Shown here: in pieces, positions 52,115-60,932 of the stretch
How positions within the stretch are numbered: position 1 is the first letter of the stretch
Layout of the letters: the number at the start of each line of letters is the position of its first letter
DNA from: Streptacidiphilus jeojiense
GTDB lineage: Bacteria > Actinomycetota > Actinomycetes > Streptomycetales > Streptomycetaceae
NCBI RefSeq assembly: GCF_000719095.1
Contig: NZ_JOEH01000001.1
Location: 62,001 to 126,000 of the forward strand
Length of the DNA stretch: 64,000 nucleotides
Direction of reading: 5' to 3'
Program-made: the position numbers and the translations under genes
The notes under the pieces: model-generated
Seen by the model: the letters and a program-made list of their open reading frames with translations, nothing else
What the model was told of the DNA's origin: nothing
The model's database searches: none

Positions 52115-53113
52115 GTGCTGGGCTTCGTCGGACTGGACGACGTGAGCGAGGAGGTCTACCGGCTGCTGGTCGGGCTGGGCTCCGCCTCGGTCGACGAGCT
52201 CTCCGGCAAGCTCGGCCTGCACCACGGCGACCTGGTGGCCGGCTCCCTCGACGTCCTGGAGGAGCTGGGCCTGGTCGCGCAGTCCTCGCTGGAGCCCGGC
52301 CGGTACGTGGCCGCGCCGCCCGCGGTGGCGCTGGGAGCGCTCCTGTCCCAGCGCAGGCACGAACTCACCCAGGCCGAGCGGTCGGTGGAGATCCTGGCGC
52401 AGGAGTACCGCCGCAACGCCGTCGGCCTCTCGCTGGGCGACCTCATCGAGGTGGTCACCGGGGCCGCCGCGGTGCGCCACCGCTTCGAGCAGCTGCAGCT
52501 GGGCGCGGAGCACGAGGTGCTGGCCCTGGTGACGAGTTCGCCGATCGCGGTCAGCGGCGACGAGAACGGTGCCGAGCCCATCGCCGTGGCCCGCGGCGTC
52601 GACTACCGGGTGGTCCTGGAGCGCGCCGCACTGGACGACCCCGGCAACGCCGTCGCCCTGTTCACCGCCCTGGACCGGGACGAGGAGATCCGGGTCGCCG
52701 ACCGGGTGCCCACCAAGCTGATCATGGCGGACCGCTCGCTGGCGATGCTGCCGCTGCGCCCGCTGAACGCCCCCGGCGAACCCTCCGCCCTGATCGTGCG
52801 CGCGGGCGGCATGCTGGAGGCCCTGACCGGGCTCTTCGACTCGGTCTGGGAGTCCGCCCTGCCGCTGCGGGTGTCCGAGGCCTCCGGGAAGCGGGCGCTG
52901 GTGCGGGACGCCGGTGAGCAGCCGGAGGACGTGGACCTGCAGATCCTCTCGCTGCTGCTGGTGGGGATGACCGATGTGAGCGTCGCCAAGCAGCTCGACC
53001 TGGGCCTGCGCACGGTGCAGCGGAGGGTGAAGCGGCTGATGGACCTCGCCGAGGTCACCACCAGGATGCAGCTCGGCTGGCACGCGTACGAGCGCGGCTG
53101 GGTGTCCCGCTAG
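52115..53113 (+). CDS. TrmB/LuxR-type transcriptional regulator
   Basis: A 332-residue regulator with an N-terminal TrmB-like winged helix (LGFVGLDDVSEEVYRLLVGL, VDELSGKLGLHHGDLVAGSL), a middle sensory region (about 110-260), and a C-terminal LuxR-type HTH (LLLVGMTDVSVAKQLDLGLR, TVQRRVKRLMDLAEVTTRMQ). GTG 52115 is the first start and has GAGGCGGG upstream. Ligand unknown. Confidence 0.82.
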   Translation: MLGFVGLDDVSEEVYRLLVGLGSASVDELSGKLGLHHGDLVAGSLDVLEELGLVAQSSLEPGRYVAAPPAVALGALLSQRRHELTQAERSVEILAQEYRRNAVGLSLGDLIEVVTGAAAVRHRFEQLQLGAEHEVLALVTSSPIAVSGDENGAEPIAVARGVDYRVVLERAALDDPGNAVALFTALDRDEEIRVADRVPTKLIMADRSLAMLPLRPLNAPGEPSALIVRAGGMLEALTGLFDSVWESALPLRVSEASGKRALVRDAGEQPEDVDLQILSLLLVGMTDVSVAKQLDLGLRTVQRRVKRLMDLAEVTTRMQLGWHAYERGWVSR

Positions 53114-53135
53114 CAGCGCTGACAGCGCGCCGCAC

Positions 53136-53141
53136 TAGTCT
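53136..53141 (+). promoter_or_regulatory. Candidate -10 of a leaderless MarR transcript
   Basis: TAGTCT ends 7 bp before ATG 53149, with no ribosome site. No -35 found at 17-18 bp. Confidence 0.5.
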
Positions 53142-53148
53142 GTGCTCC

Positions 53149-53655
53149 ATGTCCGATCCTGCCCCCCGCTCAGCGACCGCGGCGACCGCCGCAGCTCCCC
53201 ACACCGTCGATCCCGCGCAGGTGCAGCGACTCACCGACGTGGTGACCCGACTGCGTCGCGCCCTGCGCAGCAGCATCCGTACGGACTACCCGTGGGAGTC
53301 GCTGCCGATGGCGCAGGTCGAACTGCTGCAGACGCTGGCCACGGGGCCGCTGCGGGTCGGCGAATTGGCGGCGCGTCAGCGGCTGGCGCCGAACACCGTC
53401 AGCGGGCTCATCGGGAAGCTGCTGGAGTCCGGCTTCGTGGACCGGCAGGCCGACCCGGGCGACCGCAGGACCGCGAGGATCGCGGTGACCGAGGCGGGGC
53501 ACCGCCAGCTGGCCGACTGGCAGCAGGCGCACGAGCGGCGGATGGCCGCGGCGTTGTCGTTGATCTCGGCGGAGGACAGCGCCGCGGTGATGGGCGCCCT
53601 CGGCGGCCTGGAACACCTCGCCATCGCCCTCGGCGAGGAACCACCCACAGCCTAA
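53149..53655 (+). CDS. MarR-family transcriptional regulator
   Basis: A 168-residue regulator with the winged-helix fold typical of MarR: LPMAQVELLQTLATGPLRVG, ELAARQRLAPNTVSGLIGKL, LLESGFVDRQADPGDRRTAR. The N-terminal extension of about 20 residues is low-complexity. ATG 53149 is probably leaderless. It is followed by a copy of the intergenic hairpin repeat. Targets unknown. Confidence 0.87.
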   Translation: MSDPAPRSATAATAAAPHTVDPAQVQRLTDVVTRLRRALRSSIRTDYPWESLPMAQVELLQTLATGPLRVGELAARQRLAPNTVSGLIGKLLESGFVDRQADPGDRRTARIAVTEAGHRQLADWQQAHERRMAAALSLISAEDSAAVMGALGGLEHLAIALGEEPPTA

Positions 53656-53742
53656 GGGGCGCGGGGAACTGCGCGACCAGCCCTCTACGGAGGTGCATGG
53701 TTGGCAGCGCCTGCTTTTCATCGAGCAGAGCCCCGCGCCCCT
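53655..53742. repeat. Intergenic hairpin repeat with a changed right arm
   Basis: Left arm contains GGGGCGCGGGGAACTGCGC (53656-53674); the right side ends CCCCGCGCCCCT (53731-53742), giving a 12-bp stem. The central 28 bp (53683-53710) match 25214-25241 with one mismatch. An extra segment replaces the rest of the right arm. It separates convergent MarR and ogt genes. Confidence 0.8.
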
Positions 53743-53755
53743 GTTGTGGTGACGG

Positions 53756-54253
53756 TCAGTTGAAAAGTGACTGGTCCCTGGACTCCAGGCCCAAGAGGAG
53801 CTTCTTGGCATCGAGCCCCGCGGCGAAGCCGGTGAGCGCGCCGTTGGCACCGAGGACGCGGTGGCAGGGGCGGACGATGAGCAGCGGGTTGGCCCCCACC
53901 GCGCCCGCGACCGCCCGTACCGACGTGGCCGGTCGGCCCGCCGCCGAGGTGAGTTCGCCGTAGGTGACGGTGGCGCCGTAGGGGATGGTGTCCAGGGCGT
54001 CCCACACCCGCTGCCGGAACTCACTGCCGACCGGGGCCAGCGGCAGGTCGAACTCCTTGAGCTCGCCCTCGAAGTACGCGGTGAGCTGGGCGACGGCCTC
54101 GGCGAACGGCGCCGGATCCTCGATCCAGTCCGGGTCGGGGCTGCTCACCTGGCCCTTCGTGTTGGGCGCGAGCACATGCGAGAGCCGCCCCTGCCCGTCC
54201 GCCACCAGCAGCAGCACGCCCAGCGGTGAGTCCATGGTCGAGTAACTGGTCAT
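53756..54253 (-). CDS. ogt: Methylated-DNA-[protein]-cysteine methyltransferase
   Basis: A 165-residue O6-alkylguanine-DNA repair protein with the acceptor Cys130 in IVRPCHRVLG and the upstream GSEFRQRVWDALDTIPYG of the DNA-binding domain. ATG 54253 follows GAGGGAG at 8 bp. It starts 14 bp after the glycosylase gene's stop, so the two form an alkylation-repair operon. Confidence 0.95.
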   Translation of the reverse strand: MTSYSTMDSPLGVLLLVADGQGRLSHVLAPNTKGQVSSPDPDWIEDPAPFAEAVAQLTAYFEGELKEFDLPLAPVGSEFRQRVWDALDTIPYGATVTYGELTSAAGRPATSVRAVAGAVGANPLLIVRPCHRVLGANGALTGFAAGLDAKKLLLGLESRDQSLFN

Positions 54254-54267
54254 CAGATGCTCCCTCG

Positions 54268-55764
54268 TCAGTCCTGCTTCTGCTTCTGCTTCTCTTTGCC
54301 TGCTTCGGTGGCGGCCACCCACAGGTGGTGCACCGCGTAGGAGCGCCAGGGCCGCCACCCCGAGGCGTCGACCGCCTCGGCGGCGCCGGCCGCGGCCAGC
54401 CCGTGGCGGACGCCGATGTCGGTCGGGAGATGGGCGTCCGGGTCGCCCAGGGCCCGCATCCGGACGTAGGAGACGGTCCAGGGGCCGATCCCGGGCAGCG
54501 CCAGCAGCGCCGCCGAGGTCTGCTCCCGGTCCACGCCCGGGCTGAGGTCCAGCTCGCCGGAGGCCAGCGCCGCGCACAGCCCCCGCAGCGCCCGCTGCCT
54601 CGCGGCCGGCATCGCCAGGTCCGCCGGGTCGGCCTCGGCGAGGGCCGCGGCCGACGGGAACAGCGAGGTCAGGCCCCCGTCGGCGGCTGCCAGCCGCAGA
54701 CCGTAGCGCTCGGCGAGCCGCGCTGCCAGCGTCCGCGCCCCCGCGACCGTGACCTGCTGGCCGAGCACCGCGCGGACGGCGAGCTCCTGCGGGTCCACGT
54801 GGCCGGGCGACCGCAGCCCGGGTCGGGCCGCGACCAGCGGGGCCAGCCACGGGTCCGCGCCCAGCACCCGGTCGACCGCGTCGGGGTCGGCGTCCAGGTC
54901 GAACAGGGCCCGGATCCGCTGGACCGCGGTGGTGAGGTCGCGCAGCGAGGTCAGCCGCAGCCGGCAGTCCAGCCAGCCCTGCGACCTGCGCGGCTGGTCG
55001 ACCTCGGCGACGCCGGGGCCGCCCGGCAGTGCCAGCGTGCGGCGGTAGGTGCGGACCGCGCCCCTGCTGCCCGCCGCAACGACCTCCTCGACGCCGGGCA
55101 CCGCCCGGACCGCCAGGAAGTCGAAGAGGTGCGCGGCGTCCAGCGGCTGCCGGTGGGCCAGCCGCAGCGGGATCGTCCCCGGCACCTGGGCCGGCTGGGA
55201 CGAGCGGGCCGCCTTGTGCCGCAGCTCGGTCGGCGTGAGCCCGTACACCTCGCGCATGGTGTCGTTGAACTGGCGGACGCTGGCGAACCCGGCAGCGAAG
55301 GCCGTGTCCGTGGCGCTGACGTCGGTGGTCTGCAGCAGCAGCCGCGCCGTGTGGGCGCGTTGGGAGCGGGCCAGCGCCAGCGGTCCCGCGCCCAGTTCGG
55401 CGACCAGTTCGCGGGTCAGGTGCCGCTCGCTGTAGCCGAGGCGCGCGGCCAGGCCGGAGACGCCCTCGCGGTCGACCACCCCGTCACCGATCATGCGCAT
55501 GGCGCGGCCGACCAGGTCGGCGCGCAGGTTCCAGTCAGGCGAGCCGGGAACCGCGTCCGGACGGCAGCGGCGGCAGGCCCGGTAGCCGCCGGCCTGGGCG
55601 GCGGCGGCGCTGGGGTAGAAGTGCACGTTCTGCCGCTTGGGCGTCACCGCCGGACAGCTGGGGCGGCAGTAGATGCCGGTGGTCCGGACGGCGGTGAAGA
55701 ACACGCCGTCGAAGCGTGCGTCGCGGCTGCTCACCGCTCGGTAGCTGCTCTCCTCGTCGATCAC
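54268..55764 (-). CDS. alkA: Ada-like regulator fused to AlkA 3-methyladenine DNA glycosylase
   Basis: A 498-residue multidomain repair protein. The N-terminal Ada metal site has Cys33, Cys37, Cys64 and Cys67 (IYCRPSC, ACRRC). An AraC-type HTH follows (about 90-185; FASVRQFNDTMREVYGLTP), then the AlkA N-terminal and HhH-GPD domains with LLALPGIGPWTVSYVRMRAL and the catalytic Asp in LPTDIGV. Ada-AlkA fusions both sense phosphotriester damage and remove alkyl-purines. GTG 55764 is chosen as it fits the family start IDEESSYRAV; ATG 55815 would add 17 residues. Confidence 0.9.
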   Translation of the reverse strand: MIDEESSYRAVSSRDARFDGVFFTAVRTTGIYCRPSCPAVTPKRQNVHFYPSAAAAQAGGYRACRRCRPDAVPGSPDWNLRADLVGRAMRMIGDGVVDREGVSGLAARLGYSERHLTRELVAELGAGPLALARSQRAHTARLLLQTTDVSATDTAFAAGFASVRQFNDTMREVYGLTPTELRHKAARSSQPAQVPGTIPLRLAHRQPLDAAHLFDFLAVRAVPGVEEVVAAGSRGAVRTYRRTLALPGGPGVAEVDQPRRSQGWLDCRLRLTSLRDLTTAVQRIRALFDLDADPDAVDRVLGADPWLAPLVAARPGLRSPGHVDPQELAVRAVLGQQVTVAGARTLAARLAERYGLRLAAADGGLTSLFPSAAALAEADPADLAMPAARQRALRGLCAALASGELDLSPGVDREQTSAALLALPGIGPWTVSYVRMRALGDPDAHLPTDIGVRHGLAAAGAAEAVDASGWRPWRSYAVHHLWVAATEAGKEKQKQKQD

Positions 55765-55936
55765 AGCTCCCAGTCTGCGGCATCCGGAAGCCGAGGACTG
55801 GCGGGAATCGGACATGGGCGTACGGCCCGCCCGCTGGCGGAATCTTCACGAGCACCGGCGTTCACGCCACTCGTGGGCACCCCGGCTGCGGCGACATGAT
55901 CGGTGCGACGCGATACCGCCGCCCCGAGGAGTCAGC

Positions 55937-56428
55937 ATGACGACCACCGTCCCCACCAGCACCGTCCCCACCAGCGCCGTTCTCTCCGTCGCCGCGGCCG
56001 AGCCGGCCGTCGCCGCCGCGCACTTCGCCGAGCGGCTCGCCTTCGAGGCCGACGTCTCCGACGTCCACGCCGACCTGCAGGCCGGGGTGGACGGGATCGT
56101 CGTGGTGGACACCCGCAGCGACGCCGCCTGGGCGCAGGGACGTATCCCCGGCGCGGTCCACATCCCCACCGCCCGGATCGCCGAGCTGGCCCCGGCCCTG
56201 GTCGCCCCGGGCGCCACCGTGGTGACCTACTGCTGGGGCCCGGGCTGCAACGGCGCCACCCGGGCCGCCCTCGCCTTCGCCCGGCTCGGCCACCCGGTCA
56301 AGGAGATGCTCGGCGGCTTCGAGTACTGGGTCCGCGAGGGTTTCGCCTTCGACACCGCCCAAGGCGGCGAGCAGCGCCCGGTCGACGACCTCACCGCCCC
56401 CCGCTCGGGCATCGCCTGCGCCTGCTGA
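55937..56428 (+). CDS. Rhodanese-like domain protein
   Basis: A 163-residue protein with a rhodanese fold (residues about 35-150); the active-site Cys99 is in VTYCWGPGCNGATRAAL, and RIPGAVHIPTARI is typical. It could transfer sulphur; the partner is unknown. GAGGAG lies 7 bp before ATG 55937. The C-terminus ends in Cys-Ala-Cys. Confidence 0.88.
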   Translation: MTTTVPTSTVPTSAVLSVAAAEPAVAAAHFAERLAFEADVSDVHADLQAGVDGIVVVDTRSDAAWAQGRIPGAVHIPTARIAELAPALVAPGATVVTYCWGPGCNGATRAALAFARLGHPVKEMLGGFEYWVREGFAFDTAQGGEQRPVDDLTAPRSGIACAC

Positions 56429-56448
56429 CCGACCGCAGGCCCGACCGC

Positions 56449-57318
56449 TCAGCCGGGGTAGCCCCAGGTCCGGGTGATGCCGCGGAGCACCGCGGGGACC
56501 TCGGCCGCCGACGGGAGCGGCCTGGCCTGCTGGACCCGGCCGGAGGCGATGTTCTCGCTCCAGTCGCCGAAGTAGGGCTTGAAGGGGCCGTGCTCCTGCT
56601 TGCCGTAGTCGAGCATCTGCGGCTCCCAGTCGACGCCCAGGTAGTCGCAGATGCGGCGGGTCTCGCGCTCGGGCTCGGCGGTGAGGTCCTCGTAGGTGAG
56701 GGTCAGGCCGTCGAGACATCGGCGCGCCTCGTCCACGGCGGCGATCTGGGTCGCCACGTCGTCGATCGCCCGCTCGCGGGTGAAGTCGTTGTGCCTGGCC
56801 AGCATCGACTCCAGCACCGAACCGGGGTGCCGGAGCAGGAAGAGGTAGCGGGCGTTCGGCCAGGCCGTGGAGATGCGGCGCCAGATCAGCGCGTTGGACG
56901 GGGTCTTGTCGACGATGACGCCCTTGCCGCTGCGCTGCAGCTCGTGGTCCAGCACCCGGTCCCAGAGCAGGTGCTCCAGCGTCTGCCGGGCCAGGCCCAG
57001 CTCGTCCATGATCCCGTCGACGTAGTCGGCGCCCAGGTCGACCCGGAGCGAGTCCAGGTGCAGCTCGTGCGGGGCGCGGATGCGCGAGTGGCTGTTGAGG
57101 AGCACCCGCAGCAGGGTGGATCCGGAGCGCTGGGTGGAGATCACAAAGACCGGGGAGTCGACCAGCCGGGTACTGGGCACCCGGTCGGGCAGATGGACCC
57201 TGCGCCTGGGCTTGACGCCCGGCGGCCGGAATGCCTCGATGAGGAATTCCGACCTTCGACGGACCGCCCGTCCCACTGCCCTGCTGCGCTGCGTCTGCTC
57301 CATGGCTGCAACACTCAC
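56449..57318 (-). CDS. Sulfotransferase-family protein
   Basis: A 289-residue PAPS-type sulfotransferase-like protein. The P-loop-like FVISTQRSGSTLLRVLL (about residues 57-74) is the 5'-phosphosulphate loop; VDKTPSNALIWRR and YLFLLRHPGSVLESML fit the PAPS 3'-phosphate region. Acceptor unknown. GTG 57318 with AGGAAAG upstream is used; ATG 57303 is an alternative. It converges on the rhodanese gene. Confidence 0.85.
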   Translation of the reverse strand: MSVAAMEQTQRSRAVGRAVRRRSEFLIEAFRPPGVKPRRRVHLPDRVPSTRLVDSPVFVISTQRSGSTLLRVLLNSHSRIRAPHELHLDSLRVDLGADYVDGIMDELGLARQTLEHLLWDRVLDHELQRSGKGVIVDKTPSNALIWRRISTAWPNARYLFLLRHPGSVLESMLARHNDFTRERAIDDVATQIAAVDEARRCLDGLTLTYEDLTAEPERETRRICDYLGVDWEPQMLDYGKQEHGPFKPYFGDWSENIASGRVQQARPLPSAAEVPAVLRGITRTWGYPG

Positions 57319-57389
57319 GTAACTTTCCTAATGAATTCTTAGGAACGGATGAGCGCAGAATTTGACGGAATACTCCCAGGAAAACGGGA

Positions 57390-57417
57390 GGGAGGCCCGC
57401 CGTCCGGCGGACCTCCC
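57390..57417. terminator. Terminator hairpin after the DUF4230 gene
   Basis: GGGAGGCCCGCC and GGCGGACCTCCC around GTCC, one mismatch; 42 bp downstream of the DUF4230 stop on the minus strand. Confidence 0.75.
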
Positions 57418-57459
57418 CTGATGCCCTGATGACCTGGTGCCCTTGGCGTGTGCCTCAGC

Positions 57460-58152
57460 TCACTTGTAGGTGACCGTCACCGACGTGAAGCCGAGCGAGC
57501 CCAGCAGTCCCTTGAGCATGGCGCTGGTGTTCTGCTCCGCGCGGGTGGTCAGCCCGCTGGCGGCGGCCGCGGCCTCGATCTTCTGTGCGGCCAGGACATC
57601 CAGCTGCTGCTGGTTGTTGGGGTTGCTGGAGAAGAAGTCGCCGATCCGGTTGAACAGCCCCCGCTGCTCCGCGTAGGTGTAGGAGTTCTTCGGGTCCAGC
57701 GCGGTCTTGTCCAGCGCGGCGTGCGGCAGCACGATGGTCGCGCTCCTGCGGTCCTTGCTCACCGTCACCCCGGCCTTGCCCATGTCCACGTAGGAGCCGA
57801 CGGTGCCGGCCGCGACGTAGAGGGTGCGCTTGCCGAGCAGCGCCGAGGGCAGGAACTTGGCCTCCTTGTCGATGTCGACGACCAGCTGGAAGTTGCCGTC
57901 CGCCGCCTCGTAGTGGCTCATGTTCTCGATCGACTGGAGCACCGCCGGCTGGCTGCGGTCGACGGTGGTGGTGCCGAACGGGTTGGGCAGCGAGGGAAGC
58001 CAGTTGAACTTCCCGGCGGCGAGGAAGAGCGCGACGATCACCACGAAGGTGATCGGGATGCTGATGTACCAGGGGACGCGGCGCCGGGCGTACCGCCGCT
58101 CCTCGACGACGGGCCGCTCGGTCTCCGTCGCGTCTCCACGCAGGGACCTCAT
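57460..58152 (-). CDS. DUF4230 membrane-anchored protein
   Basis: A 230-residue protein with a cytosolic basic N-terminus, one transmembrane segment (about 27-46, PWYISIPITFVVIVALFLAA) and an extracellular DUF4230 domain (LQSIENMSHYEAADGNFQLV, VDIDKEAKFLPSALLGKRTL, SATIVLPHAALDKTALDPKN). Function unknown. ATG 58152 follows GAGGAG at 6-7 bp. Confidence 0.85.
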   Translation of the reverse strand: MRSLRGDATETERPVVEERRYARRRVPWYISIPITFVVIVALFLAAGKFNWLPSLPNPFGTTTVDRSQPAVLQSIENMSHYEAADGNFQLVVDIDKEAKFLPSALLGKRTLYVAAGTVGSYVDMGKAGVTVSKDRRSATIVLPHAALDKTALDPKNSYTYAEQRGLFNRIGDFFSSNPNNQQQLDVLAAQKIEAAAAASGLTTRAEQNTSAMLKGLLGSLGFTSVTVTYK

Positions 58153-58350
58153 GGTTGTCTCCTCTGCCAGGGGTTCCGGGGGCGTCGCTCCGACGCCCTC
58201 GACCACCTCCTACCCCGTACCCGCCGACCCAAGGACCCGTCAGTTCGACGGTCGGGCAACAGGATTGTCACCGGGTGATCCCGGTCGCCGCCGGTGTGGG
58301 AGCCGGACCGACCGGGCACCACACAGGTAGGCGGATTCCGGGAGGTCACC

Positions 58351-58509
58351 ATGGTCGGCGTGGTGCTGGTCGGCATCGTGATCGCCCTGCTGGCGGTCGC
58401 CGCGATCGGCTTCACGCTGTGGAACGACGGGCAGGGCCTGCCCCGCGGCCGCTCCAGGGACCGGAGCGGGCGGCGCAGGCCCCCGGACGGCGGGCCGTCG
58501 GACGACTGA
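58351..58509 (+). CDS. Small single-pass membrane protein
   Basis: A 52-residue protein with one hydrophobic helix at the N-terminus (MVGVVLVGIVIALLAVAAIG), then a short basic, Pro/Gly/Arg-rich tail. GGGAGG lies 5 bp before ATG 58351. It ends 1 bp from the convergent rsgA. No homologue is recognised. Confidence 0.6.
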   Translation: MVGVVLVGIVIALLAVAAIGFTLWNDGQGLPRGRSRDRSGRRRPPDGGPSDD

Positions 58510-58510
58510 G

Positions 58511-59620
58511 TCAGCGCCGTCCCTTCGCCCGCAGCGCCGCACCCCGCTCCCGGTCGGCGGCCTTCCAGCGCCTCAACTGCTCGGCGCGCAGCCGGGCGTC
58601 GGTCCGCGCCGCAATCCGCTCGTTCTCCCGGCGCAGCTTGCGGTAGCTGTCCAGCCGCCGCTCGTCCAGCCGGCCGTCCCGCAGGGCCGCCAGCACCCCG
58701 CAGCCGGGCTCGGCGACATGGCCGCAGTCGCCGAAGCGGCAGTCCCGCGCCAGCGCCTCGATCTCGGCGAAGGCCTGCTGCAGCCCCTGCGCGGCGTCGA
58801 ACATGCCGACTCCGCGCAGTCCGGGGGTGTCGATCAGGACGCCCCCGCCGGGCAGCGGCAGCAGTTCCCGGGCGGTGGTGGTGTGCCGGCCCTTGCCGGA
58901 GCCGCCGACCGGGCGGACCGCTCCGGCGGTCGAACCGGCGCGCCCGGTCAGCGAGTTGGCCAGGGTGGACTTGCCCGCGCCGGACAGTCCGACCAGGGCG
59001 CTGGTGCCGGGCAGGCGGCCGGCGAGTTCCGGCATCCCCTGCCCGGTCAGGGCGCTGACCACGAGGACGCCGACGCCGGGGCTGACCCGTTCGACGTCGG
59101 CCCTGATGTGGTCGCCGTCGGGGGCCGCGTCCGCCTTGGTGAGCACCACCAGCGGCTGCGCCCCGCTCTCCCAGGCCAGGGCCAGGAAGCGCTCGACCCG
59201 GCCGAGGTCGGGTTCGACGGACAGCGAGACGGCGATGACCACGGTGTCCACATTGGCCGCCAGCACCTGCCCCTCGGACCGCTTGGAGGAGGTGGACCGT
59301 ACCACCGAGGTGCGCCGCGGCAGCAGCGCGCGGACGGCCGGGCCGGACGCGGCGGGGCCGACGACCGCCCAGTCGCCGGTGCAGACGTAGTGCAGCGGGT
59401 CGTGCACCGCCACCGGCGCGATGTCGGCCCGGAGCGGGACGGCTTCGCCGCCGTCCGCGACCACGACCTCGCACAGGCCGCGGTCGACCCGGACGACCCG
59501 TCCGGGCAGCAGGCCCGCCCCGGCGTGCAGGGTGAACTGTTCGGCGCACAACTCGTCCCAGCCGTAGCGGGCGAGCGGATGCGCGGTGTCGGAAGGTGTG
59601 CTGATGACAGCGTCGGACAA
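58511..59620 (-). CDS. rsgA: Ribosome small-subunit GTPase A
   Basis: A 369-residue circularly permuted GTPase that helps mature the 30S subunit. G motifs are in the order G4-G1-G3: VVLTKAD, GLSGAGKST, DTPGLRG. The C-terminal zinc site is in CRFGDCGHVAEPGCGV. TTG 59620 is chosen, with AAGGG about 6 bp upstream. A candidate 16-residue leader ORF precedes it (59659-59709). Confidence 0.92.
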   Translation of the reverse strand: MSDAVISTPSDTAHPLARYGWDELCAEQFTLHAGAGLLPGRVVRVDRGLCEVVVADGGEAVPLRADIAPVAVHDPLHYVCTGDWAVVGPAASGPAVRALLPRRTSVVRSTSSKRSEGQVLAANVDTVVIAVSLSVEPDLGRVERFLALAWESGAQPLVVLTKADAAPDGDHIRADVERVSPGVGVLVVSALTGQGMPELAGRLPGTSALVGLSGAGKSTLANSLTGRAGSTAGAVRPVGGSGKGRHTTTARELLPLPGGGVLIDTPGLRGVGMFDAAQGLQQAFAEIEALARDCRFGDCGHVAEPGCGVLAALRDGRLDERRLDSYRKLRRENERIAARTDARLRAEQLRRWKAADRERGAALRAKGRR

Positions 59621-59658
59621 GGGAGACCCTTCGAAGGGCGGCCCCGGTTGACGTGGCG

Positions 59659-59709
59659 TCAGGCGGGGACCGCAGGAGTGGGAACGATGTGCTGCACCGT
59701 GATCGCCAT
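59659..59709 (-). CDS. Candidate 16-residue leader peptide upstream of rsgA
   Basis: ATG 59709 encodes MAITVQHIVPTPAVPA, then stops 38 bp before the rsgA start. GAGGA stands 6 bp upstream, with GGAGG further on. It may be a leader peptide that tunes rsgA translation, or chance. No family match. Confidence 0.35.
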   Translation of the reverse strand: MAITVQHIVPTPAVPA

Positions 59710-59878
59710 CAACGTCCTCACCTCCTGTCCCCGCTGTGTCTGCTCCCGGATGCGGCGGCCAGCGTAACCGGGCGCCGGCGCCGGCTGCCATCAGTTTTTC
59801 CGGCCGGTACGGGTGCAACCAACTCGAACGGGGTTGCGTGAGGCTATTCGAGAACTCGGAAACGCTTGTGGGGGGACC

Positions 59879-60910
59879 ATGAACGCGCAGCGCAGCACCG
59901 TCCGTCGGAGAAACGGCCTGATCGGCTCGGGGGCGGCGACCCTCGTCGCGCTGGCGCTGGCCGGCTGTTCGGCGGGGGGCGGAGCAGGAAGCGGTTCGAA
60001 CGCCGCCGCCGGGCTGGGCGGTGCTCCGCAGGCCGGCGCCGGCAGCTCGGCGAGCAGCGCGCCCGCCGCGAGCGCCTCGCCCTCGGCCGCCCCGAGCACC
60101 CCCTCGGCCTCGCCCTCCCCCACCGGACCCACCGTGCCCGAGCCCGCCGTGCTGGCGGACGCGCAGATCAATGTCGGCGAGGGCCAGACCGTCGGTGTCG
60201 GCATGCCCGTCTCGGTCACCTTCGCGCACCCGGTCCCGGCCTCGCAGCGGGCCGCGGTGGAGCAGTGGCTGACGGTCCAGGCCGGCGGCGTGACCGGGGC
60301 CTGGAGCTGGATCAAGGACCGCAACCTGCTGGATGGCGAGCGGGTGGACTTCCGCCCGCAGAGCTACTGGAAGCCCGGCACCGAGGTGACGGTGCATCTG
60401 GGTTCGCAGACAGTACGGCACTTCACCGTCGGCCGCTCGCTGATAGCCACCGTGGACGTGCGCACCCACCAGATGACCGTGGTGAACGCCGGGAGGACCA
60501 CCCGCATCCCCATCACCGCGGGCCAGCCCGGTCTGGACACCTGGAACGGCGTGATGGTCGTGCTCGACAAGGCGCAGAAGGTGCTGATGGACTCGCGCAC
60601 CGTCGGCCTCGGTGACGCCTATCTGGGCTACTACTACTGGGCGGTGCACATCACCACGTCCGGGACCTACGTCCACCAGAACCCCAGGGCCGACACCTAC
60701 GGGGGCAAGGAGAACGTCACCCACGGCTGCGTCGGCCTCGCCGACGACGGCACCGCCAAGAGCTTCTACAACGAGGTCATCCCCGGCGACGTGGTCAAGG
60801 TGATCCACTCCAAGGACACCGTCGCCGCCGGCAACGGCTACGGCGACTGGAACCTGAGCTGGACCCAGTGGCTCGCCGGCAGCGCCCTCAAGGGCGCCAC
60901 CGGCGCGTAG
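59879..60910 (+). CDS. L,D-transpeptidase lipoprotein
   Basis: A 343-residue lipoprotein with lipobox LALAGC (Cys30), an Ala/Ser-rich linker, an Ig-like domain (about 80-190) and a YkuD L,D-transpeptidase domain (about 195-330). The catalytic Cys is in NVTHGCVGLADDG, with the His of the dyad upstream (VHITTSGTYVHQNPR). It makes 3-3 peptidoglycan cross-links. ATG 59879 has GGGGGGA upstream. Confidence 0.93.
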   Translation: MNAQRSTVRRRNGLIGSGAATLVALALAGCSAGGGAGSGSNAAAGLGGAPQAGAGSSASSAPAASASPSAAPSTPSASPSPTGPTVPEPAVLADAQINVGEGQTVGVGMPVSVTFAHPVPASQRAAVEQWLTVQAGGVTGAWSWIKDRNLLDGERVDFRPQSYWKPGTEVTVHLGSQTVRHFTVGRSLIATVDVRTHQMTVVNAGRTTRIPITAGQPGLDTWNGVMVVLDKAQKVLMDSRTVGLGDAYLGYYYWAVHITTSGTYVHQNPRADTYGGKENVTHGCVGLADDGTAKSFYNEVIPGDVVKVIHSKDTVAAGNGYGDWNLSWTQWLAGSALKGATGA

Positions 60911-60932
60911 CCGCAGTTGTTCTGAGTGTCCG

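Noticed and set aside
58149..59549. 466-codon antisense frame across rsgA and the small membrane gene
   Set aside because: Arg/Gly/Pro-rich shadow of rsgA; no start signal or family.
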